64,000 bases of DNA from Paenibacillus sp. FSL H8-0548. GTDB lineage: Bacteria > Bacillota > Bacilli > Paenibacillales > Paenibacillaceae. The translations under genes and the position numbers were made by a program. Under the pieces are notes generated by a model that had not been told where the DNA came from, did no database searches, and was given only the letters and a program-made list of their open reading frames with translations. Below, piece after piece: positions 63,305-64,000 of the stretch (the stretch's first letter is position 1; each line of letters opens with the position of its first letter). The DNA lies in NCBI RefSeq assembly GCF_038630985.1, contig NZ_CP152049.1, positions 5,042,501 to 5,106,500 of the forward strand, written 5' to 3'.

Positions 63305-64000
63305 TTGCGAAAAAAAATATTGGTTGTGGATGACGAACCATCCATTTCAATGCTGATTGAATTTAACTTAAAGCTAGCAGGCTATGATGTGCGTTGCGTA
63401 GGTGATGGTGAAGCTGTATTCGACATACTAAAGCCTTTTCGTCCCGACTTGATTGTTCTTGACCTTATGCTTCCCAAAATGGACGGCATCCAAGTATGTC
63501 GTGAGCTGCGTAAGCAGAGCAACGCCGTGCCAATTGTTATGCTTACCGCACTTCAGGATGTTACAGATAAAATAGCTGGACTAGACAACGGTGCTGATGA
63601 TTATATGACTAAACCGTTTAGCCCGCAAGAACTCGTATCCCGCATACAAGCGATATTGCGCCGCATGCAATCACTGCCAGGAATAACCGAGGAGACTGCT
63701 TTCGAGATTGGCCACTTAAAGGTCAAGGTTGAGCAGCGGGAGGTTTTCATTGATGGAAAGCCCGTAGAGCTTACGCCAAAAGAATTCGAGCTGCTCTTAT
63801 TCCTGTGCCGCCACAAAGGAAAGGTGCTTAGTCGCCAGCAGCTGCTTCATGGCGTTTGGGATTATCATTTTCTTGGTGATACTCGAATAGTCGACGTTCA
63901 TATTAGCCATCTGCGTGACAAAATCGAGAAAAACGCGCGAACGCCTGAGTATATCATGACCGTTCGCAATGTTGGCTACAAAATGAATGGACCTCAATTA
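63305..64000 (+). CDS. phoP: OmpR-family response regulator, PhoP type (partial, cut by right edge)
   Basis: The frame opens with TTG at 63305 (AAGGAG nine bases upstream) and stays open to the edge, giving 232 residues. Receiver domain (1-120) with Asp9/Asp10 and phospho-acceptor Asp53 in LIVLDLMLPKMDG, Thr in MLTA and Lys in DDYMTKPFSP; then an OmpR-type winged helix with ELTPKEFELLLFL and DTRIVDVHISHLRDKIE, which is very close to B. subtilis PhoP. A kinase gene (phoR) would be expected just outside the window. PhoP controls the phosphate-starvation response. Confidence 0.9.
   Translation, partial: MRKKILVVDDEPSISMLIEFNLKLAGYDVRCVGDGEAVFDILKPFRPDLIVLDLMLPKMDGIQVCRELRKQSNAVPIVMLTALQDVTDKIAGLDNGADDYMTKPFSPQELVSRIQAILRRMQSLPGITEETAFEIGHLKVKVEQREVFIDGKPVELTPKEFELLLFLCRHKGKVLSRQQLLHGVWDYHFLGDTRIVDVHISHLRDKIEKNARTPEYIMTVRNVGYKMNGPQL

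Overview
The window reads as chromosome of an endospore-forming, Gram-positive bacterium of the Paenibacillus type. It carries sporulation and germination genes (SpoVR, PrkA, SpoIIP-like, YhcN/YlaJ-like, GerA/GerB/GerC, an AbrB-type regulator). It also has SLH surface anchoring, several sugar ABC importers without their own ATPase, and YesM/YesN-type regulators, a combination common in Paenibacillus. Strong AGGAGG ribosome-binding sites and frequent TTG/GTG starts fit the same group. Assignments come from reading the translated sequence; no database search was run.

Layout. 0-1.3 kb: a glutaminase cut by the left edge and a DUF1232 membrane protein. 1.4-5.0 kb: a heterodimeric ABC exporter with one consensus and one degenerate ATP site. 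5.0-7.6 kb: a GH51 arabinofuranosidase and an ArsR-type regulator. 7.9-11.3 kb: a GAF-GGDEF diguanylate cyclase, a YceI-like protein and SpoVR. 11.4-31 kb: a large minus-strand polysaccharide locus. In transcription order it holds an AraC-type sensor-regulator, two permeases, a solute-binding lipoprotein, a 2130-residue esterase/beta-helix protein ending in cohesin-like and dockerin modules, a cohesin-like/SLH protein, a GH29 fucosidase, a second beta-helix protein and a two-domain esterase. 31-33.5 kb is a worn accessory patch with a transposase-like remnant, a doubly frameshifted secreted protein and a small membrane protein. 33.5-44.1 kb: a second sugar module with a dehydrogenase, a YesN-type response regulator, a YesM-type kinase, a binding protein, two permeases and a GH2 glycosidase; its intergenic control region holds a cre-like site and 20-bp-phased direct repeats. 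44.2-46 kb: a broken nucleotidyltransferase and a DUF817 membrane protein. 46-49.7 kb: a germinant-receptor operon. 49.7-53 kb: SpoIIP-like, polysaccharide deacetylase and YhcN-like genes. 53-56.5 kb: ATP-grasp, alpha-E and transglutaminase genes. 56.6-64 kb: a globin-coupled sensor, PrkA, a DUF2161 protein, an aminotransferase, a 30-residue membrane peptide, an AbrB-type regulator, TrmL and the start of a PhoP-type response regulator cut by the right edge.

The most interesting unit is 16.7-24.9 kb. One secreted multi-enzyme carries both a cohesin-like domain and a C-terminal type I dockerin, and the next gene encodes a cohesin-like domain fused to three SLH repeats. This looks like a minimal, possibly self-extending, surface-anchored enzyme complex. 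It sits among a GH29 fucosidase, a second beta-helix protein and esterases, which suggests an acylated, fucose-containing plant or algal polysaccharide as substrate (inference).
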